A stretch of 64,000 bases of DNA from CBDIHH01 sp965279095 (GTDB taxonomy: Bacteria; Pseudomonadota; Alphaproteobacteria; Caulobacterales; Caulobacteraceae), in NCBI GenBank assembly GCA_965279095.1, contig CBDIHH010000004.1, positions 372,001-436,000 on the forward strand, read 5' to 3'. The translations under genes were made by a program, and so were the position numbers. This document shows positions 25,190-34,962 of the stretch, piece by piece. The notes beneath the pieces were generated by a model. The model did no database searches. It was not told the DNA's origin and was given only the letters and a program-made list of their open reading frames with translations. Each line of letters opens with the position of its first letter. The stretch's first letter is position 1.

Positions 25190-27037
25190 TCAGGCGGCCT
25201 GGTCGCGGTCCTTGAGGATCAGGTCGTAAGTCTGGGCCAGGGGCACGGGCTTGCTGAACAGATAGCCCTGGACGTTGTCGCAGCGCTCGTTGGTGAGGAT
25301 CTGCAGCTGTTCCTGGGTCTCGACGCCTTCGGCGGTGGTGGTCATCCCGAGGCTGCTGCACAGGCTGGCGACGGCGCGGATGATGGCCAGGCTGTCCGGG
25401 CTGGAAGACAGGTCCTGCACGAAGGAGCGGTCGATCTTGATATTGTCGAACGGGAAGTTGCGGATGTAGCTCAGCGACGAATAGCCGGTGCCGAAATCGT
25501 CCAGGGAGATGTGCACGCCAAGCCGCTTGAGCTGGCGCAACTGGCTCAGCACCCCGTCGCTCTCCTGCAGCATGACGCCCTCGGTGATCTCCAGCTCGAG
25601 CCGCGAGGGGTCCAGGCCGGCGGATTTCAACGCCCGGTCGACCAGGGACACCAGTTGCTGGGACTTGAACTGGACAGACGACAGGTTGACGGCGACGCGC
25701 ACATTGCTGGGCCAGCTGGCGGCGTCCTTGCACGCGGTCTCCAGCACGAAGGCGCCCAGGCGATCGATCAGGCCGATCTCCTCGGTGAGGGGGATGAAGT
25801 CGAGGGGCGAGATCAGGCCGCGCGTGGGATTGGCCCATCGCACCAGGGCCTCGAAGCCGGCGATGGCGCCGGTGCGGACCTCGATCTGCGCCTGATAGTA
25901 GACCTCGAACTCGCCCGCATCTAGGCCGTCGCGCAGGTCCATCTCCAGCTGGCGGCGGTGGGTCGCCACATCGTGCAGGGAAGACTCGAACACCCGGAAC
26001 TGGCCGCGCCCGTCGGCCTTGGCCCGGTAGAGCGCCAGGTCGGCGTTGCGCAGGGCCTCGTCCGGATCGCGGCTGCGCGAGTCGATCATCTCGATGCCGA
26101 TGCTGACGCCGATCTGGACCTCGTGGCCGTCGATCCGATAGGGGCGCGACAGGCCGGTGATGATGCGGGCGGCGAGATGGGTGGGCTCGTCGACGGACTG
26201 CAGGCGCCGCTGGATGATGGCGAACTCGTCTCCGCCGAGGCGGGCGACGGTGTCGCTCTTGCGGACCAGCCGGCGCAGGCGGCCGGTGACCGCGATCAGC
26301 AGGGCGTCGCCGATGGGATGGCCGAGAGTGTCGTTGACCTGTTTGAACCGGTCCAGGTCCAGACAGAGGATCGCGCACAGGTCGCCGCCCTCGCCCTCCT
26401 GGACCGCGTCGAGCAGCCGTTCGCGCAGCAGGACGCGGTTGGGCAGGTCGGTGAGGGCGTCGTGGCGAGCCATGTGGGTGATGCGCGCCGAGGCCACACG
26501 GCTCTCGGTGATGTCGGCGACGGTGTCGAGGTAGCCCCCGTCGGCCACCGGCTTGCGCACGATGGAGATGGTGCGGCTGTCCGGCCAGGTCTGCTCCAGG
26601 GCGCCGCCGATCTTCGCGTCCATCTCGGCGTGTTCGTCGATCAGCAGGCGGCGCCCGACGTCATCCGCCTGCAGGGCCTCGCTGCTCATCAGCAGGGCCG
26701 CCATGCCGACGCCCGGCGCGGCGCGCTCGGGGGCGATGCCGTAGATCTCGAGGAAACGCCGGTTACATACGGCGAGGCGTCCGTCCCGGTCGAACAGGCA
26801 CAGGCCCTGGCCCATGTTGTCCAGGGCCGCCTTGAAGCGGACGTTCTGGATCTCGAGGGCGGCGAGCGCCTCCTCCAGTTCCTCGGACATCAGCCGGCCG
26901 GCGCGGTCGGCCCGGGCCCGGTCGAGATCCTTCTCGCCATAGGCCGCCGCGACGAGCGCCAGGAGCGCCGGGACGTCCAGCGCGCCGTCGACAGTCGCCC
27001 GGCTGACCTGCCTTTGCAGAAGCCTTCCTGCCCCCAT
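25190..27037 (-). CDS. PAS-GGDEF-EAL c-di-GMP signalling protein
   Basis: The 615-residue protein has no predicted membrane segment. A PAS-like domain (residues about 65-180, with FKAALDNMGQGLCLFDRDGR) comes first, then GGDEF (motif RLGGDEFAII) and EAL (GFEALVRW, DDFGTGYSSLSYI, EGVETQEQ). Both catalytic motifs are intact, so the protein could make and break c-di-GMP. Its ATG overlaps the stop codon of the upstream FIST gene by one base (TGATG), a strong sign of translational coupling, so FIST is probably its sensory partner. Confidence 0.93.
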   Translation of the reverse strand: MGAGRLLQRQVSRATVDGALDVPALLALVAAAYGEKDLDRARADRAGRLMSEELEEALAALEIQNVRFKAALDNMGQGLCLFDRDGRLAVCNRRFLEIYGIAPERAAPGVGMAALLMSSEALQADDVGRRLLIDEHAEMDAKIGGALEQTWPDSRTISIVRKPVADGGYLDTVADITESRVASARITHMARHDALTDLPNRVLLRERLLDAVQEGEGGDLCAILCLDLDRFKQVNDTLGHPIGDALLIAVTGRLRRLVRKSDTVARLGGDEFAIIQRRLQSVDEPTHLAARIITGLSRPYRIDGHEVQIGVSIGIEMIDSRSRDPDEALRNADLALYRAKADGRGQFRVFESSLHDVATHRRQLEMDLRDGLDAGEFEVYYQAQIEVRTGAIAGFEALVRWANPTRGLISPLDFIPLTEEIGLIDRLGAFVLETACKDAASWPSNVRVAVNLSSVQFKSQQLVSLVDRALKSAGLDPSRLELEITEGVMLQESDGVLSQLRQLKRLGVHISLDDFGTGYSSLSYIRNFPFDNIKIDRSFVQDLSSSPDSLAIIRAVASLCSSLGMTTTAEGVETQEQLQILTNERCDNVQGYLFSKPVPLAQTYDLILKDRDQAA

Positions 27038-28185
27038 CAGGCCGCCTCGCCCAGCAGGGTCAGGGTCACCGTCTGGTTGTGCAGGCCGCAGACCCCGGAG
27101 CGGTTGTTGGGGGCGATCTCGCCGTAGGAATAGAAGCCGGCGATCGGCGTCGCCTCGCCGAGCACGGCGGTCACCGCCTCGAGCTCATCCTCGGTCCTCT
27201 GCCCCATGAGCAGGCGTCGGCCGACACAGCTGACGAACAGGCACAGTTCCGGCTCGGCCCCGGCCGCGGTCATGGCGGCGCGGGCATGGTCCGCCGCCGA
27301 CGCGGCCCCGTCGGTGAGGCGGTCGAAGGCTCCGCGCATGAGCCTGGCGTTCCAGCCCTCCGGCACGTCGCCGGCGAAGGTCATCGAGCGGGCCTCCCGA
27401 TCGACGGCCAGGATGGTCCGCACGACCTCGTCGCCGGGATGCTCGGCGTCCCAGATCTTCAGGGGATAGAGCAGGCCGGAGGCCGGCAGGTCCGCCGCCT
27501 CGGGGCCCAGGTAGCGCTCGTAGAGATCGAGGGCGGGAAGGCCGTTCAGCTCGAACAGGACATTGCCGTCCGACCGGGTGATGCGGCGCTCGGGGCCGAA
27601 CTCATCCCAGCCGCCGGCGCTGCCATGGACGATGCGGATGGCGTCCCCGTAGAAGCCGAGCGCCGCGACCATCTGGGATACGGGCTGCCCGCCGACCACC
27701 ACCAGGGTGTCGGAGAACCGGGCCCCATCGCCGGCGAGGCCGCCGCTGAGAACCGCGTCCGGCCCGATCGCCTCCACCAGGCCGGCGACCAGGGCGCTGC
27801 CATTGACGCCGAGCCCCTCGGACAGGACGAACACGCCGGCGAGGTCCGGCGCCGCAAGCTCGGCGCCGATCGACGCGCCGGTGAGCATCGACCCGTCGGC
27901 GCTGTCGAGCCGGCCAGTGGCCAGGCGGATCCGGGTGCGGTCGAAGCCCACGGCCAGGGCGGTCAGGCCGTCATCGGCCAGGGCGGCCCCGTCGACCCTG
28001 GTGCCGGTGCTGCACCCGAGCTGGATCGCCGCGGGAAATTGCGCGGCCAGCTGGGCCAGGGCCGGGGTGGTCCGCAGGACGTCCGCGCCGCCAAACACCA
28101 GGATCAGATCAGGCTGGGCTATCGCCCCGCCGCCGGCCGCCGCCCAGACGCCGTGGCTGTCGGGAACAATAGGGTTGGACCACAT
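27037..28185 (-). CDS. FIST-domain sensory protein
   Basis: The 382-residue protein has FIST_N and FIST_C features: PDLILVFGGADVL, FPAAIQLGCSTGTRVDG, VLSGGLAGDGARF, FYGDAIRIVHGSAGGWD, and a C-terminal CVGRRLLMGQRTEDELEAV with GFYSYGEIAPN. FIST domains are thought to sense small ligands such as amino acids and are commonly paired with c-di-GMP enzymes or kinases. I use the ATG at 28185, since the longer frame starts with a TTG. It is coupled to the GGDEF-EAL gene by a one-base overlap. Confidence 0.88.
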   Translation of the reverse strand: MWSNPIVPDSHGVWAAAGGGAIAQPDLILVFGGADVLRTTPALAQLAAQFPAAIQLGCSTGTRVDGAALADDGLTALAVGFDRTRIRLATGRLDSADGSMLTGASIGAELAAPDLAGVFVLSEGLGVNGSALVAGLVEAIGPDAVLSGGLAGDGARFSDTLVVVGGQPVSQMVAALGFYGDAIRIVHGSAGGWDEFGPERRITRSDGNVLFELNGLPALDLYERYLGPEAADLPASGLLYPLKIWDAEHPGDEVVRTILAVDREARSMTFAGDVPEGWNARLMRGAFDRLTDGAASAADHARAAMTAAGAEPELCLFVSCVGRRLLMGQRTEDELEAVTAVLGEATPIAGFYSYGEIAPNNRSGVCGLHNQTVTLTLLGEAA

Positions 28186-28336
28186 GCGACATGTCTTTCT
28201 ACAGGTCAATCGACCGGCAGGCTTAGAGAGGCTCGGTTAAAGAATGGATCGTATCGGGCCTTTCCGTCTACTGACCGATTGCGGCAAAACGACACGTACG
28301 CGAGCGCCGCTGATTTTCCCCTGGGGAAGGGGCGGC

Positions 28337-28828
28337 CTATCCGCCGTCGCCGCGCCTGGCGGCCTCGATCCTGGCCACGTCGATCCTCGTCATGGTCATC
28401 ATCGCCTCGAACACCCGCTTGGCCACCGTCCTGTCCGGATCGGACATCCCCTCGATGAGATGGCGCGGCGTGATCTGCCAGGAATAGCCCCACCGGTCCT
28501 TGCACCAGCCGCAGGCGCTCTCCGCGCCGCCGTTGCCGACGATGGCGTCCCAGTATCGGTCCGTCTCGACCTGGTCCTGGGTCTCGACCACGAACGAGAC
28601 CGACTCGTTCGGCCTGAAGGCGGGGCCGCCGTTCAGGCCCATGAAGGATCGGCCCAGGACGGTGAACCCCACTGTCAGCTCCACACCTTCCGCGCCATCG
28701 GGAAAGTCGCTGGGCGCCGTCATGGCGGGGCCGACATGGCTGTCGGGGAAGACGCTGGCGTAGAACTCGGCCGCCTTTCGCGCTTCGCCATGGTCGAACC
28801 ATAGGCAGGTGGTCATCGGCTTGGGCAT
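28337..28828 (-). CDS. VOC-fold (glyoxalase / PhnB-like) protein
   Basis: The 163-residue product starts at 28828, with AGGGAGA about nine bases before the ATG. It has the features of the PhnB / 3-demethylubiquinone-methyltransferase-like VOC group: LWFDHGEARKAAEFYASVFPDS near the N-terminus, FMGLNGGPAFRPNESVSFVV in the middle, and GWCKDRWGYSWQITP in the second motif. Many members are of unknown function. It is monocistronic between the FIST gene and a divergent small gene. Confidence 0.82.
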   Translation of the reverse strand: MPKPMTTCLWFDHGEARKAAEFYASVFPDSHVGPAMTAPSDFPDGAEGVELTVGFTVLGRSFMGLNGGPAFRPNESVSFVVETQDQVETDRYWDAIVGNGGAESACGWCKDRWGYSWQITPRHLIEGMSDPDRTVAKRVFEAMMTMTRIDVARIEAARRGDGG

Positions 28829-28990
28829 GGGTCCGTCTCCCTTGCTGGTGTGGGTGAAGCCTACGTGTCCCAAGAACGAACGATCTGGCGGCGATGCGAC
28901 ATCGCGACGGACGATTTTCACCGGCGTTGGGGAGCCACGCCGATCGCGATGGCGGCTGATGCGGCGGCCAAGGCGTGCTATAGGGCTTTG

Positions 28991-29173
28991 ATGTCCTCTC
29001 CCCCTGACGATACTGGCAAGCCGGCGCCCGCGGGCAAAACCATGGCCGAGCTCCTGGCCGCCAAGAAGGCCGGCGACGGGTCCCGACCCGGCAAGGGCGG
29101 CGGTCGGTTCACCGAGCGCGACGCCGCCGCCCGCTCGGCCGCTCAGTCCAAGCCCGCGCCGCGCAAGGGTTAA
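28991..29173 (+). CDS. Small basic hypothetical protein
   Basis: The 60-residue product begins MSSPPDDTGKPAPAGKTMAE and continues with a lysine-, glycine- and alanine-rich stretch ending SKPAPRKG. It looks disordered and basic, with no recognisable domain; it may bind nucleic acid. The upstream extension of the open frame (back to 28850) has lower coding quality and starts inside the promoter of the divergent VOC gene, so I exclude it. The ribosome site is weak. Confidence 0.5.
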   Translation: MSSPPDDTGKPAPAGKTMAELLAAKKAGDGSRPGKGGGRFTERDAAARSAAQSKPAPRKG

Positions 29174-29333
29174 GCCCGCCCTGCCTGTCTAGCGCTCGTG
29201 TGCGCCCCAGGCCCCCCGACAGGCGCGACTTCGGCGGGCGCGTGAACTACAGCTGCCAGGGCCGTCGCCCGTAGTCGGTGCGACAGGCGTAGGGGAGGGG
29301 CGGCGGCAGCGCCGCCCGGCGGGGGGTACAGGG

Positions 29334-30707
29334 ATGACTCAGGCTCACACGACGCACGCCCCGGCCAGGGCCGGCAAGCTGCCGTTCGGTGTCTGCGCCG
29401 GCTGGGGCGTGGGTTCGGTGGGCGTCTCGGTGTTGCTGAACACCATCGCCATCTTCTTCCCCGCCCTGATGGTCACGGTGCTTGGCCAGTCCCCCGCCCT
29501 GGCGGGAGCGCTGATGACCGGCTCCAAGCTCTATGACGCGGGGGCGGACGTCGCCATCGGCGCCATCAGCGACCGCACCCGCAGCCGCCTGGGGCGACGG
29601 CGGCCCTATCTGCTGGCGGGGGGGCTCGTCGGAGCCTTCTCCCTGCTGATGATCTTCGTGCTGCCGCACCCCACGGGCTGGTGGCTCGCGCCCTTCTTCG
29701 CCCTGGCGCTGGTCATCTATTCGACCGGCTATTCCCTGTTCAACGTTCCCTATATCGCCATGGCCTCGGAGATGGTCGACAGCTACCACGAGCGCACCCG
29801 GCTCTTGTCCTTCCGGATGTTCTTCATCTCGGTGGGCCAGATCGTGTCGGTGGCGGCCACGGCGGCCCTGATCAGCGCGGGCGGGGGCGGCGCGGCCGGC
29901 TTCGCCCTGATGGGCGCGGTGATGGCCGCGGTCACCCTGGGGGCCATGTCCCTGACCTTCGCCGTCACCCGCCAGGCCCAGGGGCTGGACCCGGCGCCGG
30001 CGGCGAAAATCCCGCTCAGGGTCAAGCTGGCGTCCATCGCGCAGAACCGGCCGTTGATGCTGCTGATGACCGCCAAGTTCCTGCAGTATGTCGGCGTCGC
30101 CGTGCTGGTCTCCACCCAGCTGCTGTTCCTGCTGAACGTGTTGAAGGTCGGCTATGGCGGCCAGGTCATCCTGGGCCTCGCCACCAACATCGCCGGCGCC
30201 GCGACCATGCCCCTGTGGCCCAGGATCGGCCGGCGCCTGGGCAAGCGCAACGCCTTCATGCTGTCGAACGCCCTGCTGGCGGCGGTCTATGTCACCTGGC
30301 TCGTGGCCAAGCCGGGCGATCCGATGGGCTATCTGGTGGCGCGCGGGGTGCTGTCGGGTTTCCTGTCGTCGGGCATGATCCTGATGGGCGTCTCGATGCT
30401 CACCGACACCATGGCCTATGACCGGCAGGTCAGCGGCCTGCGCCGCGAGGGGATCTTCTCGAGCTTCTACGCCCTGGTGGAAAAGGTCGGCTTCGCCGTC
30501 GGTCCCGCCCTGATCGGCATCTATATCGCTGCGGCGGGGTATATCCCGACCACCGGCGGCAGGCTGATCAGCCAGCCCCAGTCGGCCATCGACGCCCTCT
30601 ACATCGCCCTGGGCGTGGTCTCGCCCGCCCTGCTCCTCGCCGGCGGGTCAGTGATGCTCTTCTACAAGCTGGACGAGACCGTCTTCGCCGCGCCCGCCGC
30701 CGACTGA
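29334..30707 (+). CDS. GPH-type sugar:cation symporter (MFS)
   Basis: The 457-residue protein has 12 membrane segments and the glycoside-pentoside-hexuronide symporter hallmarks KLYDAGADVAIGAISDRTRSRLGRRRPY and the central FNVPYIAMASEMVDSYHERTRL. The family includes MelB and bacterial transporters for xylosides, glucuronides and related compounds. It is not tightly linked to sugar hydrolases here; the neighbours are a GMC oxidoreductase and an RTX glycanase, so a sugar-related role is consistent but not proven. Confidence 0.88.
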   Translation: MTQAHTTHAPARAGKLPFGVCAGWGVGSVGVSVLLNTIAIFFPALMVTVLGQSPALAGALMTGSKLYDAGADVAIGAISDRTRSRLGRRRPYLLAGGLVGAFSLLMIFVLPHPTGWWLAPFFALALVIYSTGYSLFNVPYIAMASEMVDSYHERTRLLSFRMFFISVGQIVSVAATAALISAGGGGAAGFALMGAVMAAVTLGAMSLTFAVTRQAQGLDPAPAAKIPLRVKLASIAQNRPLMLLMTAKFLQYVGVAVLVSTQLLFLLNVLKVGYGGQVILGLATNIAGAATMPLWPRIGRRLGKRNAFMLSNALLAAVYVTWLVAKPGDPMGYLVARGVLSGFLSSGMILMGVSMLTDTMAYDRQVSGLRREGIFSSFYALVEKVGFAVGPALIGIYIAAAGYIPTTGGRLISQPQSAIDALYIALGVVSPALLLAGGSVMLFYKLDETVFAAPAAD

Positions 30708-30729
30708 GCCTGGCAACGGGAAGACCGGG

Positions 30730-32334
30730 CTAGGCGGTCTCGCCCAGGATGAAGGCGGCGGCCCGTTCCCCGATCATCATGGATGCGGCGTTGGTGTTGC
30801 CGGACAACACCCGGGGCATCACCGAGGCGTCCGCGATCCATAGCCCCCGGACGCCCCTGACCCGCAGCTGCGGATCGACGACGGATGCGTCGTCAGAGCC
30901 CATGCGGCAGGCGCCGGCGGGGTGGTGCTGGATGAAGGTGTTGTCGCGCAGGAAGTCCGCCCAGTCCTGATCAGACTGACAGCCCGGACCGGGCTCGGTC
31001 TCCTCCAGGATGGCGCCGGATAGGGCCCGGGTGGCGAACAGCCGTCTGACAAAACGGCCCCCGGCGGTGAGGGTCGCGACGTCTTCGGGGGCGCCGATCA
31101 GCTGATGGTCGATGACGGGCCGGGTGTCGGGATCGGCCGACGCGAGCCGGACGCGCCCGCGGCTGACCGGGCGGCACGGGTTGACCGTGAAGCCCATGCG
31201 GCCGTCCCGGGGGATCTCGAGCGCGCCCTGCGCATTGCGCCGCGTGCCGAAGGGCACGAACTGCAGCTGGACGTCCGGCGCGGCCAGGTCTGGCCGGCTG
31301 CGCAGGAAGCCGCTGACGTGGACCACGCTGGTCGCGACGGGGCCCTTGCCGCGCAGCAGCCAGTTGACGCCATGGACCGCCGCGCGAAGGGGCGCCTGTT
31401 CGCTGTTCAACGTGCGCCCCTTGACCCGGGCGTTGATCCGGACCCCCGCGTGCTCCTGCAGGTTCCGGCCCACCTGGCGGTTGTCCGCCGCGATGGGGAT
31501 CCCCAAGGCGGCGAGCTCGTCTGCGGGCCCGACGCCGGAGCGAAGCAGCAGGGCCGGTGTTCCGATAGCGCCGCAGGCCAGGACCAGCCCCCGCCCGGCC
31601 AGCGCCGTCCGCTCCTCGCCGCCGCGCCCATAGGTCACCCCCACGCAGCGGCCCCCCTCGAAGGTCAGGCGGCGCGCATGCGCGCCCGTGATCACCTGCA
31701 ACGTCCCCCTGCGCGGCAGGCGTCGCAGATAGGCCTCGGCCGCGCTCACGCGGCGCCCGCGATCGATGTTGACCTGGGTTATGCCGAAGCCTTCGCTGAC
31801 GCCGCTGTTGAGGTCCTCGACCACGTCCTGACCAAGCTCGCGCGCCGCCGCGAGCACCGCGTCGCCGAGCGGATGGCGATAGATCGGCGGACCGGCGCGC
31901 ACCGGGCCGCCCACGCCCCGCGTATCTCCCGGAGCGCCGAGCCAGGTCTCCATCCGCTTGAAATAGGGAAGGACCTCGTCGAAAGACCAGCCGACCGCCC
32001 CAAGCTGGGCCCAATGGTCGAAATCCGAGCGAAGCCCACGGAAATAGACCATCCCGTTGATGGAACTGCTGCCGCCAAGCACCCGCCCTGCCGCCCATTG
32101 CCCCGCGCGGTCGCCGCGGGAGGCGTCGGGCGCCACATCGTAGCACCAGTCGAAACGCGGGTTGAAGATCACCTGGCGGATCATGGCGGGCACGGGCAGA
32201 AGGGGATGATCGTCGAGGGGGCCAGCCTCGATCAGCAAGACGCGGTTGCCCGGCCGTTCGGCCAGGCGGCCGGCCGCGGCGCATCCGCCTGAGCCGCCGC
32301 CGACAACGATGTAGTCCCAGACTCCGGTCGTCAT
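30730..32334 (-). CDS. GMC oxidoreductase (choline-dehydrogenase-like, FAD)
   Basis: The 534-residue protein starts at 32334, preceded by GTAGGATCG. It has the FAD-binding YIVVGGGSGGCAAAGRLAE, the GMC signature GRVLGGSSSINGMVYFRG, GAIGTPALLLRSGVGP, and a C-terminal active-site region HHPAGACRMG with DASVMPRVLSGNTNAASMMIG. The longer open frame upstream is rejected because it adds a non-conserved arginine-rich stretch. Typical substrates are primary alcohols such as choline or polyethylene glycol; the natural one is unknown. Confidence 0.9.
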   Translation of the reverse strand: MTTGVWDYIVVGGGSGGCAAAGRLAERPGNRVLLIEAGPLDDHPLLPVPAMIRQVIFNPRFDWCYDVAPDASRGDRAGQWAAGRVLGGSSSINGMVYFRGLRSDFDHWAQLGAVGWSFDEVLPYFKRMETWLGAPGDTRGVGGPVRAGPPIYRHPLGDAVLAAARELGQDVVEDLNSGVSEGFGITQVNIDRGRRVSAAEAYLRRLPRRGTLQVITGAHARRLTFEGGRCVGVTYGRGGEERTALAGRGLVLACGAIGTPALLLRSGVGPADELAALGIPIAADNRQVGRNLQEHAGVRINARVKGRTLNSEQAPLRAAVHGVNWLLRGKGPVATSVVHVSGFLRSRPDLAAPDVQLQFVPFGTRRNAQGALEIPRDGRMGFTVNPCRPVSRGRVRLASADPDTRPVIDHQLIGAPEDVATLTAGGRFVRRLFATRALSGAILEETEPGPGCQSDQDWADFLRDNTFIQHHPAGACRMGSDDASVVDPQLRVRGVRGLWIADASVMPRVLSGNTNAASMMIGERAAAFILGETA

Positions 32335-32550
32335 CGATCCTACCGCCCCAGTGGCCGCGCCAAGCCATCCGCCGATACAACATCGCCTTCCGCTACGACG
32401 CCATCCAACGCTGAAAGAGCGCCGCAGCCTGATCCGAAACGGCCCGCAGGAGAACGTCATGGCGGATGCGGCCCGCGGCTGGGCATGGCCGCAGGGCGCC
32501 CCCGTGATCCTGCTGGGCGTCAGCCAGCGGCAGGCGACCGACCTGATCCA

Positions 32551-34962
32551 CTAGAGAGCAAAGTCCGACTCCTGCATCCGGGCCATCCCGGCGATGAAGA
32601 TGTGAAAATCGCCGGCGCCGTCGCCGTTGACGTCTCCATAGAGATGCACGCCAGCGGCGACCGCCTCATAGCGCAATTCTCCCGCGCGCCTGGAGAAGGC
32701 GTCCGCGCCGATGAAGGCGAAGGTCTGGTCGCCGTCCAGGCTGTTGTGGGCGTCCACCGCGGCGAGGTGGATGATGTCCCCGTCGCCGCGATTGAAGTCG
32801 GTGATGGTGTCGTAGGTCGCGCCCTTGCTGTCCGCTTTCCGGTTGAACAGGAAGACGTCGGCGCCGAGGCCCCCGGTCAGGGTGTCGGCCCCCGCGCCGC
32901 CGATCAGGACATCGCGGCCCCCGGCGCCGTCGAGCTTGTCGGCCCCCTTGCCGCCATCGATGCGATTGGCCCCGAAGTCGCCCCTCAGCACGTCGCCCTG
33001 GGCGGAGCCGATGAGGTTTTCGAGGCTGACCAGGGTGTCCCGGCCCGAGCCGCCGGTCTTCTGGGGGGCAGTGATCGCGAGATCCACGGTCACCGGCGTC
33101 TTGGCCGATGCATAGGAGGCCGTGTCGCTGCCACCCCCGCCGTCGAGGACATCGTCGCCGTCGCCGCCGTCCAGGATGTCGTCGCCGGCGCCGCCGGACA
33201 GGACGTTGGCGCCCTCATCGCCGGTCAGCCGGTCGGCGGCGGCGGAGCCGATCAGGTTCTCGATCGACAGCAGGGTGTCCAGCCCCGCCGCGCCGGTGTT
33301 CTGCGCCCCCCGGATCGTCAGGTCGACGGTCACGCCGCCCAGGGCGGTGGCGTAGCTCGCCGTGTCCCGGCCCGCGCCGCCATCGAGGAGGTCGTCGCCG
33401 CCGCGACCGTCGAGGATGTCATCGCCGCCCAGGCCCCGCAGGACATCGGCGATGCTCGATCCGACCAGGACATTATCGCCCGCATCGCCCACCCGCTCGC
33501 CGGCGCCGGCGCCGGATCCAGCGTTCACCGTGGCCGCCGTGGCCCCGGCGTCCACCGCATAGGCGCGAATATAGTCGATCTTCATCTGGGCGCTGACGAA
33601 GTCTGACGGGACCGCGCCGGCCCACTGCCCGCCCAGCGCCAGGTTGACCAGCACATACATGGGCTTGTTGAGGTCTGGGGGCGTGGGGATGGAGATCACC
33701 TCGACCCCGTCGATGTACCAGGCGATCTCCTGGGCGGTCCACAGCATGCCGTAGCTGTGGAAGGCGCTGGCGTCCCACACGTGGTTGCCATAGCTGAGCT
33801 TCTGGCGCACCGCGTCCTGCCAGTAGTGGGCGGTGGCGAAGGCGGTATCCATGCCGTTGACCTGCTCGGTGACGTCGAGCTCCAGGCCGTAGGTCTGGTC
33901 CTCGGGCAGCAGCCAGAAGGCGGGCCAGACGCCCTGGCCCTCGGGCATGGCGGCCTTGATCTCGAAGTAGCCGTACTGCTGGTAGAAGGTGTCGGCGGTG
34001 GTCAGCAGGCCCGAGGTGTATTTGTAGTTCCACAGGGACGCCTGGTCCGCCGCGGCCGCCCTCTGCGCCGTGATGGTCATCACCCCGTCAGCCACCGAGA
34101 AGGGGTTGATGCCCAGGGGCGTCGAGCCGGACCCGGCGTAGGTGGGGTCGACGTAGATCTGCTGCTCGTCATTGTTGGTGTGGGCCAGCTTCGATTTCGG
34201 GCCCGTGGGCTTGCCGTGATTGAAATGCGCGCTCCAGACGCCCGACCCCGTCGACTCGTCATAGAGGCTGAGGGGCGCGCTGAATTCGTCGCTGAAGGTC
34301 AGGGTCAGGGCCGAGGTGTCGATCCGGAACTGGAAGTCGCTCGCCTGGAACGAGTCCACCTTCGCATCCTGGATGCGCACCGCGTCCTTGTCAGCGAACC
34401 GCAGGATCACGTCGGACCCGTCCTGGGTCATGGCCGAGCGGACATCCGACCAGGTCTTGAGCGCCAGGCTGTCGATGCGGATCTGGTCGCCTTCGGCGCG
34501 GCTGAAGTCGACGATGGCGTCGTAGCCGGAGCCGCCGCTGAAGGCGAACACATCGGCGCCCTCGCCGCCCGCCAGCACGTCGTCTCCGCCCAGGCCGTTG
34601 AGCACCTGGGCATTGCCCAGGCCGATGATGAGATTGTCGAGATCATTGCCGACGGCGTCGGCGCGGCCGCCGATGGTGAGGTTCTCCACGAAGGACGGCA
34701 GGGCATACTCCTTGAGGAAGGAGACCACCGCGGTGTCGATCCCCTCGCCCGGACGTTCGACCGGCAGGTCGTCCGCCGACTTGACGTAATAGGTGTCGTC
34801 CCCGGCCTTGCCGAAGAGGCTGCCGCCCCCGCCCGTCAACCGGTCGGCCAGGCTGGTCCCGACCAGGTCGACGCCGCTCCAGACGAGCTTGTTCACGGGC
34901 GCAGCCGAGACGGGCGGCGTCCGCCCGAAGAAATTGCTGTAGGTCACGATCGCCTCTTGCAT
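32551..34962 (-). CDS. Secreted RTX protein with GH16 glycanase domain
   Basis: The 803-residue protein has a short N-terminus without a cleavable signal and RTX-like repeats at about 105-145. A GH16 domain (about 220-515) with the catalytic motif ELDVTE at 361-366 follows, then further RTX nonapeptide blocks (GGAGDDILDGGDGDDVLDGG and similar) and a C-terminal DITDF-type module with a final F-A-L. This resembles ExsH-type rhizobial endoglycanases that are exported by a type I system and calcium-dependent. A polysaccharide backbone is the likely substrate. No type I transporter genes are seen in the window. The start at 34962 follows GGGGG. Confidence 0.85.
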   Translation of the reverse strand: MQEAIVTYSNFFGRTPPVSAAPVNKLVWSGVDLVGTSLADRLTGGGGSLFGKAGDDTYYVKSADDLPVERPGEGIDTAVVSFLKEYALPSFVENLTIGGRADAVGNDLDNLIIGLGNAQVLNGLGGDDVLAGGEGADVFAFSGGSGYDAIVDFSRAEGDQIRIDSLALKTWSDVRSAMTQDGSDVILRFADKDAVRIQDAKVDSFQASDFQFRIDTSALTLTFSDEFSAPLSLYDESTGSGVWSAHFNHGKPTGPKSKLAHTNNDEQQIYVDPTYAGSGSTPLGINPFSVADGVMTITAQRAAAADQASLWNYKYTSGLLTTADTFYQQYGYFEIKAAMPEGQGVWPAFWLLPEDQTYGLELDVTEQVNGMDTAFATAHYWQDAVRQKLSYGNHVWDASAFHSYGMLWTAQEIAWYIDGVEVISIPTPPDLNKPMYVLVNLALGGQWAGAVPSDFVSAQMKIDYIRAYAVDAGATAATVNAGSGAGAGERVGDAGDNVLVGSSIADVLRGLGGDDILDGRGGDDLLDGGAGRDTASYATALGGVTVDLTIRGAQNTGAAGLDTLLSIENLIGSAAADRLTGDEGANVLSGGAGDDILDGGDGDDVLDGGGGSDTASYASAKTPVTVDLAITAPQKTGGSGRDTLVSLENLIGSAQGDVLRGDFGANRIDGGKGADKLDGAGGRDVLIGGAGADTLTGGLGADVFLFNRKADSKGATYDTITDFNRGDGDIIHLAAVDAHNSLDGDQTFAFIGADAFSRRAGELRYEAVAAGVHLYGDVNGDGAGDFHIFIAGMARMQESDFAL

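Noticed and set aside
29334..30707. GPH-type permease as part of a sugar-use operon with the GMC oxidoreductase
   Set aside because: The two genes are convergent and share no common spacing or regulator site, so co-operation is not supported.
32351..32554. Small gene between the GMC and RTX genes
   Set aside because: The frame overlaps the start region of the GMC gene and has no conserved-looking content; it is probably chance or a degraded end.
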